Source of the DNA: an uncultured Clostridia bacterium
GTDB lineage: Bacteria > Bacillota > Clostridia > Christensenellales > UBA1242
DNA: 15,137 nucleotides
Assembly: GCA_944377765.1 (NCBI GenBank)
Contig: CALWFX010000061.1
Location: 1 to 15,137, forward strand
Direction: 5' to 3'
Positions 5,767-15,100 of the stretch are shown here, piece by piece. A program made the translations under genes and the position numbers. The notes under the pieces were generated by a model that did no database searches, had not been told where the DNA came from, and saw only the letters and a program-made list of their open reading frames with translations. Position 1 is the first letter of the stretch. Each line of letters opens with the position of its first letter.

Positions 5767-7350
5767 TTATTTAGCAGTTTCAACAAACCTATTTTCACGA
5801 ATAACATTAACTTTAATTTGTCCCGGATACTGCATTTCATTTTCAATTTTTGATGCAATATCTTTTGCCATAAACATTGCTTGTTCATCTGAAACTTCTG
5901 AAGGTTTAACAATGATACGCACTTCTCTGCCTGCTTGAACCGCAAAAGATTTATCTACACCATCAAAACTGTTGGCAATTTCTTCAAGTTGTTGTAAACG
6001 TTTGATATAATTTTCAAAAGAATCTCTTCTTGCTCCCGGTCTTGAACTTGAAATTGCATCTGCAACTTGCACAATCACTGCTTCAATGGTTTTAAATTCA
6101 ACATTAAAGTGATGTGCTTCAATGCAGTGGACAACTTCTTCACTTTCACCATACTTTCTTGCTAAATCAACACCAATTTGAACATGTGTTCCTTCAAGTT
6201 CATGGTCGAGAGCTTTGCCTATATCATGAAGAAGACCGCCTCGTTTGGCAACCTTTACATTCGCTCCCATTTCAGAAGCGAGAAGTCCGGCAATTATTGA
6301 TGTTTCAATGGAATGTTTAAGAACATTTTGCCCATAACTTGTTCTATATTTCAACCTGCCTAAAACTTTCACAAGTTCGTTGTTCAAATTGAAAATTCCA
6401 GTTTCATTGCACGCTTCATCTCCTGCCTGCTTGATGGTTTTGTCAACTTCTCGTTGCATTTTTTCAACAATTTCTTCAATACGAGTTGGATGTATTCTTC
6501 CATCAGATATGAGTTTTTCAAGAGATAATCTTGCAACTTCCCTTCTTATTGGGTCAAATCCAGAAATTGTTATGCTTTCTGGAGTGTCATCAACAATAAG
6601 TTCAACGCCTGTTGCGGCTTCAATTGCACGAATATTTCTGCCTTCTCTTCCAATAATTCTACCTTTCATTTCGTCTGTTGGAAGAGAGACAACAGAAATT
6701 GTCATTTCAGAAGTGGTTTCAGTTGCACATTTTTGAAGAGCTTGCCCAATGATTTCTCTTGCTTTCTTTTCACCATTTTCCTTGGCTTCATCTTCAATTT
6801 GTTTAACAATAACCGCGGCTTCTTTTTGTGCTTGATTTTTCATTTTGGAAACAAGCATGTCAACCGCTTCTTGTTTACTCATTTTTGCAACTTTTTCAAT
6901 TTCTTCAATTGTTTTAACTTTTAGCTCTTCAACTTCTTGCTTATTTTTTTCTAGTTCTTGTTTAACTAAAGCAATTTCCTTCTTTTCTTCGTCAATTTGT
7001 TCATTTCTTTTGTCAATTGAAAGTTCTTTTTTCTCGATAAACTCTTCTCTTTGGTTTAATCTTTCTTCAAGTTTAATTGCTTCTTGACGCCTTTCTTTGA
7101 TTTCAGCATCAACTTCTTCCTTCATTTTTTGAATTGATTCCTTACTTTCAAGCATGGCCTCTTTTTTTATTGTCTTTGCTTCTGCATAAGCATCTTCAAT
7201 AATTTTTATTGCGTTTGATTTATTTTTTTGCATTTTTTTATTGGTAAGGAATTTTAAAACAAAAAATGTTAAGCCCACACCAACGATAAAACATGCGATT
7301 GCAACAATAGATGCGACTGCAGGAGAGACATTCAATAAAATATCTTCCAT
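5767..7350 (-). CDS. rny: Ribonuclease Y
   Basis: RNase Y is a membrane-anchored endoribonuclease that starts mRNA decay and processing in many Gram-positive bacteria. The 527 residues match the roughly 520 of the family. The order of parts is canonical. A membrane helix spans about 11-36. A long charged coiled coil spans about 40-205. A KH domain follows, with GRIIGREGRNIRAIE (230-244, GREG loop 234-237). The HD domain has its metal-binding His375-Asp376 in GGLLHDIGKALDHE. The usual C-terminal domain ends near QIKVNVIRENRFVETAK. AAAAGGGGAAAAG just upstream supports the start. The gene has its own promoter behind the terminator of the upstream queA-tgt operon and heads the unit that includes two membrane proteins, a kinase and a phosphatase. 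Confidence 0.97.
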   Translation of the reverse strand: MEDILLNVSPAVASIVAIACFIVGVGLTFFVLKFLTNKKMQKNKSNAIKIIEDAYAEAKTIKKEAMLESKESIQKMKEEVDAEIKERRQEAIKLEERLNQREEFIEKKELSIDKRNEQIDEEKKEIALVKQELEKNKQEVEELKVKTIEEIEKVAKMSKQEAVDMLVSKMKNQAQKEAAVIVKQIEDEAKENGEKKAREIIGQALQKCATETTSEMTISVVSLPTDEMKGRIIGREGRNIRAIEAATGVELIVDDTPESITISGFDPIRREVARLSLEKLISDGRIHPTRIEEIVEKMQREVDKTIKQAGDEACNETGIFNLNNELVKVLGRLKYRTSYGQNVLKHSIETSIIAGLLASEMGANVKVAKRGGLLHDIGKALDHELEGTHVQIGVDLARKYGESEEVVHCIEAHHFNVEFKTIEAVIVQVADAISSSRPGARRDSFENYIKRLQQLEEIANSFDGVDKSFAVQAGREVRIIVKPSEVSDEQAMFMAKDIASKIENEMQYPGQIKVNVIRENRFVETAK

Positions 7351-7420
7351 ATTCGCTTTTCCCCTTTTATAGTGTATTCAAAATTTAAAATGTTATTTTA
7401 AATTAATATTCACCAATATT

Positions 7421-7449
7421 AGTTTAAACTTTTTTATACAAATTGTCAA
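7421..7449 (-). promoter_or_regulatory. Promoter of rny
   Basis: On the minus strand, a consensus -35 TTGACA (7449-7444) is followed by a 17-bp spacer and a -10 TAAACT (7426-7421; four of six match TATAAT). It lies just downstream of the tgt terminator. Initiation near 7414 gives a leader of about 64 nt before rny. Confidence 0.7.
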
Positions 7450-7460
7450 ATAAATCATAT

Positions 7461-7493
7461 AAAAAATATTAACGACTTTTGTTAATATTTTTT
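7461..7493 (-). terminator. Terminator of the ruvC-ruvA-ruvB-queA-tgt operon
   Basis: AAAAAATATTAAC (7461-7473) and GTTAATATTTTTT (7481-7493) form a perfect 13-bp stem with a 7-nt loop, with A- and T-runs making it symmetrical. In the leftward direction it starts 24 nt after the tgt stop and ends in six U. It separates the repair/queuosine operon from rny. Confidence 0.85.
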
Positions 7494-7516
7494 AATAAAT
7501 TTTATATTTTATATTA

Positions 7517-8635
7517 TTAAATTTTAAATTTTGAAAGGAAGTCCTTTTTAAATTCAGGGAAATAACCGCCCATGATTGCTTCACGCACTTGCTCCGCAAG
7601 TCTAATCAAGAAACGAAGATTGTGAATAGACAAAAGTTCTGCTCCAAGCATTTCTCCTGCATTTATAAGATGCCTTATATAAGCACGCGAAAAATGTTTA
7701 CATGCGTAGCAATCGCAATCATCTTCAATTGGCGAAAAATCTTCTTTATAAGTTGAATTTTTGATAACCATTTTGCCATATTTTGAAAAGGCAGTTCCAT
7801 TTCTGGCAATTCTCGTTGGCAAAACACAATCCATCATGTCAATTCCGCGAGCAAACCCTTCAACAAGACAATCAGGACTTCCAACGCCCATAAGATATCT
7901 TGGCATATTTTCTGGGAGTTTTGGTTGCATAAAGTCCAATATATCATACATTAGACTTTTTTCTTCACCCACAGAAAGCCCACCAATAGCAATTCCACAG
8001 CGAGCATAAGGAAGGCAGTCTTCAATGCATTTTGCACGCAAATCTTTAAACATATTTCCTTGAATAATCGGGAAAAGAATATGCTCTTTATTGTGGTGTG
8101 CGTCATAACATTTTTTCAACCAAATTTTTGTTAATTCTCTTGCTTTTTCAGATTCTTCACGAGATGCACCCGCTTCTGTGCATTGGTCAAGAGCCATATT
8201 TATATCACTGTCCAGTGCTTCTTGAACTTCCATACAAAGTTCTGGTGTCATCATAAATTTTTCTCCACTTAAATGAGACCGAAATTCCACCCCTTTCTCT
8301 GAAACCTTTCTTAAATCGGAAAGAGAAAACACTTGAAAACCGCCACTGTCTGTTAAAATTGGCTTATCATAATTCATAAATTTATGAAGTCCACCTGCTT
8401 CCTTCACAATTTCATGTCCGGGACGCAAAAAAAGATGATAGGTGTTTGATAATATTATCTGTGCGCCCATTTCGTGCAAATCTTCTGGACGAAGACCTTT
8501 GACAGTTGCCTGAGTTCCCACTGGCATAAAAACAGGAGTTTTTATATCTCCATGTGGAGTATGAAAAATTCCCGCTCTTGCACCAGTTACTGGGCAAACT
8601 TTTTCAATTTCAAAACTAAAATATTTATCTTGCAT
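7517..8635 (-). CDS. tgt: tRNA-guanine transglycosylase
   Basis: Tgt exchanges guanine-34 in GUN-anticodon tRNAs for preQ1, an early step of queuosine synthesis in the cytoplasm. The 372 residues match the family. Asp96 in DSGGFQVF is the general acid/base, and Asp266 in RGIDMMDCVLPTR aligns with the nucleophile. The zinc site is complete: Cys307, Cys309, Cys312 and His338. One oddity is MALDQCTE at 147-154. Bacterial enzymes usually have D-E-C next to the substrate, and here Gln151 replaces the Glu. AAAGGA upstream supports the start. The gene follows queA by 23 bp and ends the operon. In many Clostridia yajC and secDF follow tgt, but here a terminator follows instead. Confidence 0.97.
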   Translation of the reverse strand: MQDKYFSFEIEKVCPVTGARAGIFHTPHGDIKTPVFMPVGTQATVKGLRPEDLHEMGAQIILSNTYHLFLRPGHEIVKEAGGLHKFMNYDKPILTDSGGFQVFSLSDLRKVSEKGVEFRSHLSGEKFMMTPELCMEVQEALDSDINMALDQCTEAGASREESEKARELTKIWLKKCYDAHHNKEHILFPIIQGNMFKDLRAKCIEDCLPYARCGIAIGGLSVGEEKSLMYDILDFMQPKLPENMPRYLMGVGSPDCLVEGFARGIDMMDCVLPTRIARNGTAFSKYGKMVIKNSTYKEDFSPIEDDCDCYACKHFSRAYIRHLINAGEMLGAELLSIHNLRFLIRLAEQVREAIMGGYFPEFKKDFLSKFKI

Positions 8636-8658
8636 AATATTCCTTTTAATAATTTTTA

Positions 8659-9714
8659 TTATTCAATAAACATAGAGTCGCCAAAACTAAAAAATCTGTA
8701 TTTTTCCTTTACTGCATGGTTATATAATTTAAGAGTTTTGTCAATATCGCCAATAAAAGCAGAAACTAGCATGATAAGTGTGCTTTCTGGCAAGTGAAAA
8801 TTTGTGATTAATGCATCAACCATTTTAAATTTATATGGTGGATATATAAAAATGTCAGTTTCCTTTTTAACAGGTAATAATTTTCCATTTTCATCAACTG
8901 CACTTTCCAAAACTCTTACAGAAGTTGTTCCAACTGCAATTACTCGCCTGCCTTCACTTTTTGCTTTATTAATTTTATCAGCAACTTCCTTTGTAACTTC
9001 AATATGTTCGCTGTGCATTTGATGATTTTGTATATTATCTTCTTTAACAGGTCTAAAAGTTCCAAGTCCAACATGCAATAAAACTTCGCATACTTCAACA
9101 CCCATGTTTTTTATCTTTTCTAAAAGGTCTTTTGTGAAGTGTAGGCCTGCTGTTGGAGCGGCACTTGAACCTTCAAATTTGGCATAAACAGTTTGATATC
9201 TGTCTGGATTTTTTAATTTTTCCTTAATATAAGGTGGAAGTGGCACAGTTCCAATTTCCATTAAATGTTCTTCAAAAGTTTTGTTAAGTGCATAGTCAAA
9301 TTTAACCACACAAGAGCCATAAGTTTCCTTTTTTAAAACAACACATGAAATATTTTCATTAAAAACAATTTTTGTGCCTTCATCCAATCTTTTAAAAGGT
9401 CTTGCAATAACTTCCCATGTAGTCAAATTTATGCGTTTTTGCAAAAGAATTTCAATTTTTGCACCTGTTTCTTTATATCCAAAAAGTCGTGCTGGCAAAA
9501 CTTTTGTGTTGTTTATAACTAAAACATCGCCCTTCTTTAAAAAATTAATAATATCCCTAAAATGACAATCTTTAACTTCTTTTGTAACTCTATTATAACA
9601 AAGCATCCTTGATGCATCTCTTGGTTCAATTGGTGTTTGAGCAATAAGTTCTTCTGGCAAATCATAAAAATATGTCGACCTTAACATCGCTCTGTCAATA
9701 CTATTTTCTTGCAT
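8659..9714 (-). CDS. queA: S-adenosylmethionine:tRNA ribosyltransferase-isomerase QueA
   Basis: QueA transfers and isomerises the ribosyl group of S-adenosylmethionine onto preQ1 in tRNA, giving epoxyqueuosine. The 351 residues are typical. Recognisable family blocks, in order, are DLPEELIAQTPIEPRDASRML (18-38), VINNTKVLPARL (66-77), GLHFTKDLL, HVGLGTFRPV, VGTTSVRVLES, ITNFHLPESTLIMLVSAF and, at the C-terminus, FFSFGDSMFI. The chosen ATG adds about ten residues before the usual start; an ATG at codon 10 (9687) is possible. AGGAGA sits 5 nt before the first ATG and nothing comparable precedes the second, so I keep the longer form. It lies 40 bp after ruvB and 23 bp before tgt, its direct pathway partner. 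Confidence 0.96.
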   Translation of the reverse strand: MQENSIDRAMLRSTYFYDLPEELIAQTPIEPRDASRMLCYNRVTKEVKDCHFRDIINFLKKGDVLVINNTKVLPARLFGYKETGAKIEILLQKRINLTTWEVIARPFKRLDEGTKIVFNENISCVVLKKETYGSCVVKFDYALNKTFEEHLMEIGTVPLPPYIKEKLKNPDRYQTVYAKFEGSSAAPTAGLHFTKDLLEKIKNMGVEVCEVLLHVGLGTFRPVKEDNIQNHQMHSEHIEVTKEVADKINKAKSEGRRVIAVGTTSVRVLESAVDENGKLLPVKKETDIFIYPPYKFKMVDALITNFHLPESTLIMLVSAFIGDIDKTLKLYNHAVKEKYRFFSFGDSMFIE

Positions 9715-9754
9715 TTCAATCTCCTAATATATTGTAAGTTTATCATTATATGAA

Positions 9755-10759
9755 CTATTTACTTGTTGGAAAATCAATACCCAAATGTCTATACGCATTT
9801 TCAAGAGCAACTCTACCCCTTGGCGTCCTTGCAATAAAACCAAGTTGAAGAAGATATGGTTCATAAACATCTTCAATTGTTCCAGCATCTTCTCCTATCA
9901 TGGCAGAAAGTGTGTCAAGTCCAACTGGACCACCACCAAACTTGTATATGATACTTTCCAAAATTTTTCTATCAATAAAATCTAGTCCCAATTCATCAAT
10001 TTCCATTTTTGCAAGTGCTTGGTCTGTGATATCCTTTGTAATTTCTCCGCTACCCAAAACTTCGGCATAGTCGCGCACACGCTTTAAAAGTCTGTTAGCA
10101 ATTCTTGGTGTTCCCCTTGAACGCCTTGCAATGTCAAGACTTGCACTGTGGTCAATGTCAATATTCAAAATTTTAGCAGAACGCTCAATAATAATTTGTA
10201 AATCTGTATCACTATAAAGTTCCAAACGACAAATAACGCCAAAACGATCACGCAAAGGGCTTGTCAACATTCCCGCTTTGGTTGTTGCACCAATAAGTGT
10301 GAAAGGTTGAATTTTTAAACGCATATTTTTTGCTGATGGACCTTTTCCAACAATAAAATCAAGCGCAAAATCTTCCATGGCAGGATACAAGATTTCTTCA
10401 ACAGTTTTATTTAATCTGTGAATTTCATCTATAAACAAAACATCATTCTTATTCAAATTTGTTAAAATTGCTGCCAAATCTGCTGCATGCTCAATTGCGG
10501 GTCCAGAAGTGATTTTAATTTGTGAGCCAAGTTCTTTTGCTATGATATGAGATAAAGTTGTTTTTCCAAGCCCCGGTGGACCATACAACAAAACATGGTC
10601 AAGAGCATCTTTTCTTGACTTAGCAGCCTGAATATAAACTTTTAAACTTTCTTTAACTTTATCTTGTCCAACATATTGGTCAAGACTTGTTGGACGAAGC
10701 GAAGTTTCAATTTCGGCATCTGTCCAATTTTTTGTGCTTGTAATAAATCTATCTTCCAT
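9755..10759 (-). CDS. ruvB: Holliday junction helicase motor RuvB
   Basis: RuvB is the AAA+ hexameric motor that, loaded by RuvA, drives branch migration of Holliday junctions. The 334 residues match the family. Walker A GPPGLGKT is at 60-67, Walker B LFIDEIHR around Asp111-Glu112, sensor 1 in GATT (157-160), the arginine finger Arg170 in SPLRDRFG, and sensor 2 Arg219 in GTPR. The C-terminal winged-helix domain ends with GFIARTPRGR near residue 310. AGAGGT precedes the start. It lies 61 bp after ruvA. That gap contains a short ACTATATATAGT palindrome (10771-10782) but no clear promoter, so co-transcription with ruvC-ruvA is expected. Confidence 0.98.
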   Translation of the reverse strand: MEDRFITSTKNWTDAEIETSLRPTSLDQYVGQDKVKESLKVYIQAAKSRKDALDHVLLYGPPGLGKTTLSHIIAKELGSQIKITSGPAIEHAADLAAILTNLNKNDVLFIDEIHRLNKTVEEILYPAMEDFALDFIVGKGPSAKNMRLKIQPFTLIGATTKAGMLTSPLRDRFGVICRLELYSDTDLQIIIERSAKILNIDIDHSASLDIARRSRGTPRIANRLLKRVRDYAEVLGSGEITKDITDQALAKMEIDELGLDFIDRKILESIIYKFGGGPVGLDTLSAMIGEDAGTIEDVYEPYLLQLGFIARTPRGRVALENAYRHLGIDFPTSK

Positions 10760-10820
10760 AACAAACCTCTACTATATATAGTGTATTATGCATGAGTAAT
10801 ACAACAAATTGTGTAATTAA

Positions 10821-11426
10821 TTATCTTCCAAGTTGTTTTAAAACTTTCAATATAATTTCTTCTGCCATAGCACCATCGCCAGCATTTGCTCTTGCAAGCC
10901 TATACGCATCATTTTTGTTGACACCCAAGTTAATCAATGTGTCAACTGCATCATTAAGAGCATTTTCGTTTACAAAACTATCAATGTTGTCTTTATAATT
11001 AAATAAGTTATTGTCAAGACCTGTTGTTGTGATTTTATCTTTAAGTTCAAGACAAATTCTTTCTGCTGTTTTCTTTCCTAACCCTTTAACTTTTGATAAA
11101 ATTGATATGTCTTCACGAGTGATGGCAACAACAAGGTCAGACAGTTTCATTCCAGATAAAACACTTATTGCCATTTTAGGTCCAACACCTGAAACAGTTA
11201 TAAGTTTCATAAACACTTGCTTTTCTTCTGGAGTGGCAAAACCATACAAACTTACACCATCTTCTTTTACATGCAAATAAGTTAACACCTTTGTTGTTTC
11301 ATTAATGTTTGGAAGAGCAACAAGAGTGTTGTTGGAAATAATAAGTTCATAACCGACACCATTTACATCTAAAACAAGATAGTTTTCAAATTTTTCTTCA
11401 ATTGTTCCAACTAAAAAAGATATCAT
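10821..11426 (-). CDS. ruvA: Holliday junction-binding protein RuvA
   Basis: RuvA binds four-way junctions as a tetramer and recruits RuvB for branch migration. The 201 residues are typical. Residues 1-63 form the OB-fold domain, starting MISFLVGTIEEK. Residues 64-140 carry two helix-hairpin-helix motifs, VSGVGPKMA (78-86) and VKGLGKKTAERI (113-124), that contact DNA. A flexible linker follows, then the C-terminal RuvB-binding domain (about 152-201). The gene starts 7 bp after the ruvC stop, with its GAGG ribosome binding site abutting the ruvC end, so the two are translationally close. The acidic pin between strands of the OB domain is not obvious by eye. Confidence 0.97.
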   Translation of the reverse strand: MISFLVGTIEEKFENYLVLDVNGVGYELIISNNTLVALPNINETTKVLTYLHVKEDGVSLYGFATPEEKQVFMKLITVSGVGPKMAISVLSGMKLSDLVVAITREDISILSKVKGLGKKTAERICLELKDKITTTGLDNNLFNYKDNIDSFVNENALNDAVDTLINLGVNKNDAYRLARANAGDGAMAEEIILKVLKQLGR

Positions 11427-11433
11427 AATTTCC

Positions 11434-11922
11434 TCACATCATATTAAAATTTAACCTTGGATTTATTTGACTGTGACAGATTGCAACAGCAAGAGCATCA
11501 GCGGCATCGTCTGGTTTTGGAATGCTTTTCAAACCTAAAACATTTTTAACCATAAATTGCATTTGTTTTTTCTCAGCATGGCCATTGCCAGTTAACGCCT
11601 GCTTGATTTGTATCGGAGTATATTCAAATGTTCTTCCACAATATTTTTGACTGGTCAAAACAATAACTCCCCTTGCTTGAGCCACTTGAATAACAGTTTT
11701 TTGGTTTTTAAAATAAAACAACTCTTCAATTGCAACTTCATCAGGTTTATATGTTTCAAAAATAACTCTTAAACTTTCTTCAATATGTTGCAACCTAATT
11801 GGCAAAGGGTCTTCTTTTGGCGTTTCAATAACTCCATAATCAATCACCGCATTGTCTTTTTCTGTGTCAATAATGCCAAATCCAACAATGGCATAGCCCG
11901 GGTCAATACCTAAAATTCTCAT
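11434..11922 (-). CDS. ruvC: Holliday junction resolvase RuvC
   Basis: RuvC is the dimeric, RNase H-fold endonuclease that cuts Holliday junctions symmetrically with RuvAB. The 162 residues fit the family. The catalytic acids are present: Asp7 in GIDPG, Glu66 in VAIEELFYFKN, and Asp139 with Asp142 in DDAADALAVAI. Conserved GHAEKKQ (114-120) supplies the basic active-site lysine. The start is fixed by the family-typical MRILGIDPG. No Shine-Dalgarno sequence lies upstream; instead a strong promoter sits so close that the predicted first transcribed base is the A of the ATG. RuvC rather than RecU points to Clostridia and not Bacilli. It is the first gene of a five-gene repair/queuosine operon. 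Confidence 0.97.
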   Translation of the reverse strand: MRILGIDPGYAIVGFGIIDTEKDNAVIDYGVIETPKEDPLPIRLQHIEESLRVIFETYKPDEVAIEELFYFKNQKTVIQVAQARGVIVLTSQKYCGRTFEYTPIQIKQALTGNGHAEKKQMQFMVKNVLGLKSIPKPDDAADALAVAICHSQINPRLNFNMM

Positions 11923-11928
11923 GATATA

Positions 11929-11957
11929 AGTTTAGATTATTTTAAGAAATTTGTCAA
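11929..11957 (-). promoter_or_regulatory. Promoter of the ruvC operon, predicted leaderless
   Basis: On the minus strand, consensus -35 TTGACA (11957-11952), a 17-bp spacer and -10 TAAACT (11934-11929) are followed by TATATC and then the ruvC ATG. Six bases separate the -10 from the ATG, so the usual initiation point, about 7 nt after the -10, falls on the A of the start codon. The -35, spacer length and -10 match those of the rny promoter exactly. Confidence 0.7.
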
Positions 11958-12077
11958 ATAAATTAAGAACTTTGGCACGTTGTTTATATAAAATACTTTT
12001 AATTTCGTTTTCTTTTAACAAGTATATTCTTAACAAAGTTATTATAACCTAATTAAGCATAATGGTAAACTAAAAAT

Positions 12078-12109
12078 AAAAAAGATAATATACAAATATC
12101 ATCTTTTTT
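12078..12109 (-). terminator. Terminator of the surface-protein gene
   Basis: Arms 12078-12090 and 12097-12109 form a 13-bp stem with a 6-nt loop, 9 nt after the stop codon of the large gene. On the minus strand the one non-Watson-Crick position is a G-U pair, and on the plus strand it would be an A-C mismatch, so the hairpin is intact only in the leftward transcript. Six U and then AUUUUUA follow. Confidence 0.82.
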
Positions 12110-12118
12110 ATCAAATCT

Positions 12119-15100
12119 TTACCAAATAAATTCTCCCTGACAATTATTGCACCCACTATTAATATTAAAATTAGTGCCATAATGCAAATGAGAGCCATCA
12201 CTAATATTTACATCATTATCGCCTAAGAAATTAGAACTTGTTGTGTAGCAAGTGTTAATTCTGCTTTCATCAACGCTATCAATATGTCCAACAAAACCGC
12301 CAACAATATATATTGTACTATCATCTGTTGTAATATTTCCTTTTGAATAGCAAACAGTAATTATTCCATCATTTTTGTTATTGATATAGCCAGCAAAGCC
12401 ACCAAAGTTTTGTGGATTTTGAGAGGAAATAAATTGACCATCCTTATTGTAATCAAATTCTATAAGATCTGCATTCACTTGAACTTGATGCGGTGTTGTC
12501 ACTGTTTCATCATTAGAATTTTGTTCAGTAGTATTATAAGCATAACCATTTGAGTAATATAAACTATACAAATATGATTCATATATTGGATTGTCTTTTT
12601 CATCTTCTCCAACTTTAACTTGATTTACAACATAAACTTGTTTACTTTCTTTTGGAGTTGTGTAAACCTTAACAGTACAACCATAATTACCAACTCTTGT
12701 GAAAGTTGAGTTTTCAGCATACCCAACAATTGCTCCTGTGTTTGAGAAACCAGTAACTTCACCACTCATCAAAGTCAAATTCTTGATTGTTGCATTTTTT
12801 GTATAACCGAACAACCCAACATTTGAATTATTTGATTGGTCAATATTCAAATTGCTAATAGAATAATATTGCCCGTCGTAATAACCCATGAAAGGTCTTG
12901 CGACCGAACCAATTGGAACACAAGCAAAACCACTCATATCAATATCACAAGTTTGTTTAAATCTCATACCTTTAAATGTTCCACCACTTGTGTTGGTGCT
13001 TGCTAAGGTAGCACTTTGAAACATAATCCAATATAAATCTTGCGCACTGTCAATTATATAATAATTATTTTCTTTTTCTGGGACGCTGATGTCTCCATCA
13101 TAATGTGAAGCCAATTTAAAGCAGACATTTATTTCAATAGTAGTATTGTTACTTTGGGGAATAAGTTGCAATTCATAAGTATCTTGATTTGATAATTTTT
13201 CATATATTTTAGTGGATGTTTCACCAGAATTTATTTCTCGATTGTAAAAATATATTCCATCATAAGCATATATATCTTTTTCAGGTATAAAGCCAACATA
13301 AAAATCAGTTAATTTAAGTGTAATTTTTGAATAGGCTTTAATATTTTTCAATTCATAATTATAATCACTATTATTTTCAGGATTATTTAAATCATTTTCT
13401 AAATAGGTACTTTGTTCCCCATTACAATATAAATCAAATAAATTGCCTTTACCTGGAGATGACTCTTTTTGCGTAAACTCTCCAGTATCTGTATCATACT
13501 CTGTAATAAAAGTTGTTTTAAAATTAATGTTATAAGTTAACAAATCATAACCTGAATAAAATACTACAGAATTAAAATTATTTGCATTTAAATTGCTTAC
13601 AATATTATTCATATTTACAGTTTGCTCAAAACAAAAATCATATACATTATTATCATCAAAATAGCTAGCATTATATGTGGTATAATTATCAGTATAATCT
13701 ATTGCAAAATCAAGATATCTAATAATATCTCCATCATCTTTTAATCTATTTGCTTGATAGCCTAAACCAGCTTTTCTTGTAATATTTTCTTGGTCTGAAA
13801 TAAGACCATCATATGTTATGTCATCTTTAGTTACAGGTGAAAAATAAAGATTATAACCTTCCTTAATATTTTCAACTCTTCCTCTATCAACTTCTTCTAT
13901 AAATTCTGAATTAAATGGATCGTCGCTATCAAAATTAAATTGATAAAAGTAGGTAACTTTATATTCAACACTATTGAACGCAGAATTATTTAAATTTATA
14001 AAATCTTCATTATCTGCATATTCTTCACCAGAAACAATTTGACCAGCCTCGATATCTCCTACACTTTTTTTAGCTAAATATAATTTCTCATTATGAGATT
14101 GCATTGCACCAGTACTAATTGAAAAATAATCGTTACTGATACTACTATTAAATTTTTCTATACTAGTTTTACCACCATTTGTTCCAATTTGATATACTCC
14201 ATTTTCATCTTCATATAAGTTTGTGAAATACAAATAATTATATACAAATTCTCCACCACGATTAGAATTTGGATCAATACTATATTCTTTAAAATCAATA
14301 TTAATATAATTCTTATCACTTCGAATATTTAAAACATCTGAATTACCAATGAATCTATAGCCTAAGTAAGTGCTTAAATCTAAAACCAGGTAAGTTGTTT
14401 TAGCATCATTGTCAATTTTATTAGCTTCAGAATATGATATAAGATCATTGTCAGTAGGCATAAAAGTTGTGCCATCAGTAATAAACGATGAAAATTCAAA
14501 TGATTTAGTTCCGCCCCAACAAAAAGCACCATCTTCTACACCATTATTTTTGCTAAAATCAGTTTCTAAATTACCAACATAATAAGCATAATTGCCATCA
14601 AAGAAATCGTATGAAGCCGCACCAACCTTCAAAGAAAGCCCAATATTCACACTTTTCCCTTCGATTTTAGGAATAAAAATTGAATTGCTATCTCCTATAT
14701 TTGATTCATTTGTTATTCCTGTAAACTGAATAGGATCATCCACATGATTTAAAGTTTGATTTGGCCAATAACCTCTTTCTGAATATCCATAATTAGTTGT
14801 TATTGTACCTTCTTTTAATTCATTATCAAAGCCACTTCTATCAGAAATAAAAGAATAATTGATTTTAATATTCTGAAATTGGTAGCGGACAAAGACAGCG
14901 TTAAGTGTGACCTCACAGTCTTCGTTATCATCAAACGTGCCTGCTTTTATCGTATATACAATGGAGCCATCAGTACTTAAACCACCTGTATTAACACTTT
15001 CACAACTGCCATCTATTGATTTACTTGGAGCATAGTTGTTGTTTGTGTTAAATATACCAAAAACTTCATATCCAGCATTTGGTGTTAAGGTTATAGTTAT

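Noticed and set aside
7368..10787. 11-base TATAGTGTATT found at the same distance before rny (7368-7378) and ruvB (10777-10787)
   Set aside because: The equal spacing is curious, but shared 11-mers are expected by chance in AT-rich DNA of this length, and I see no consistent promoter logic.
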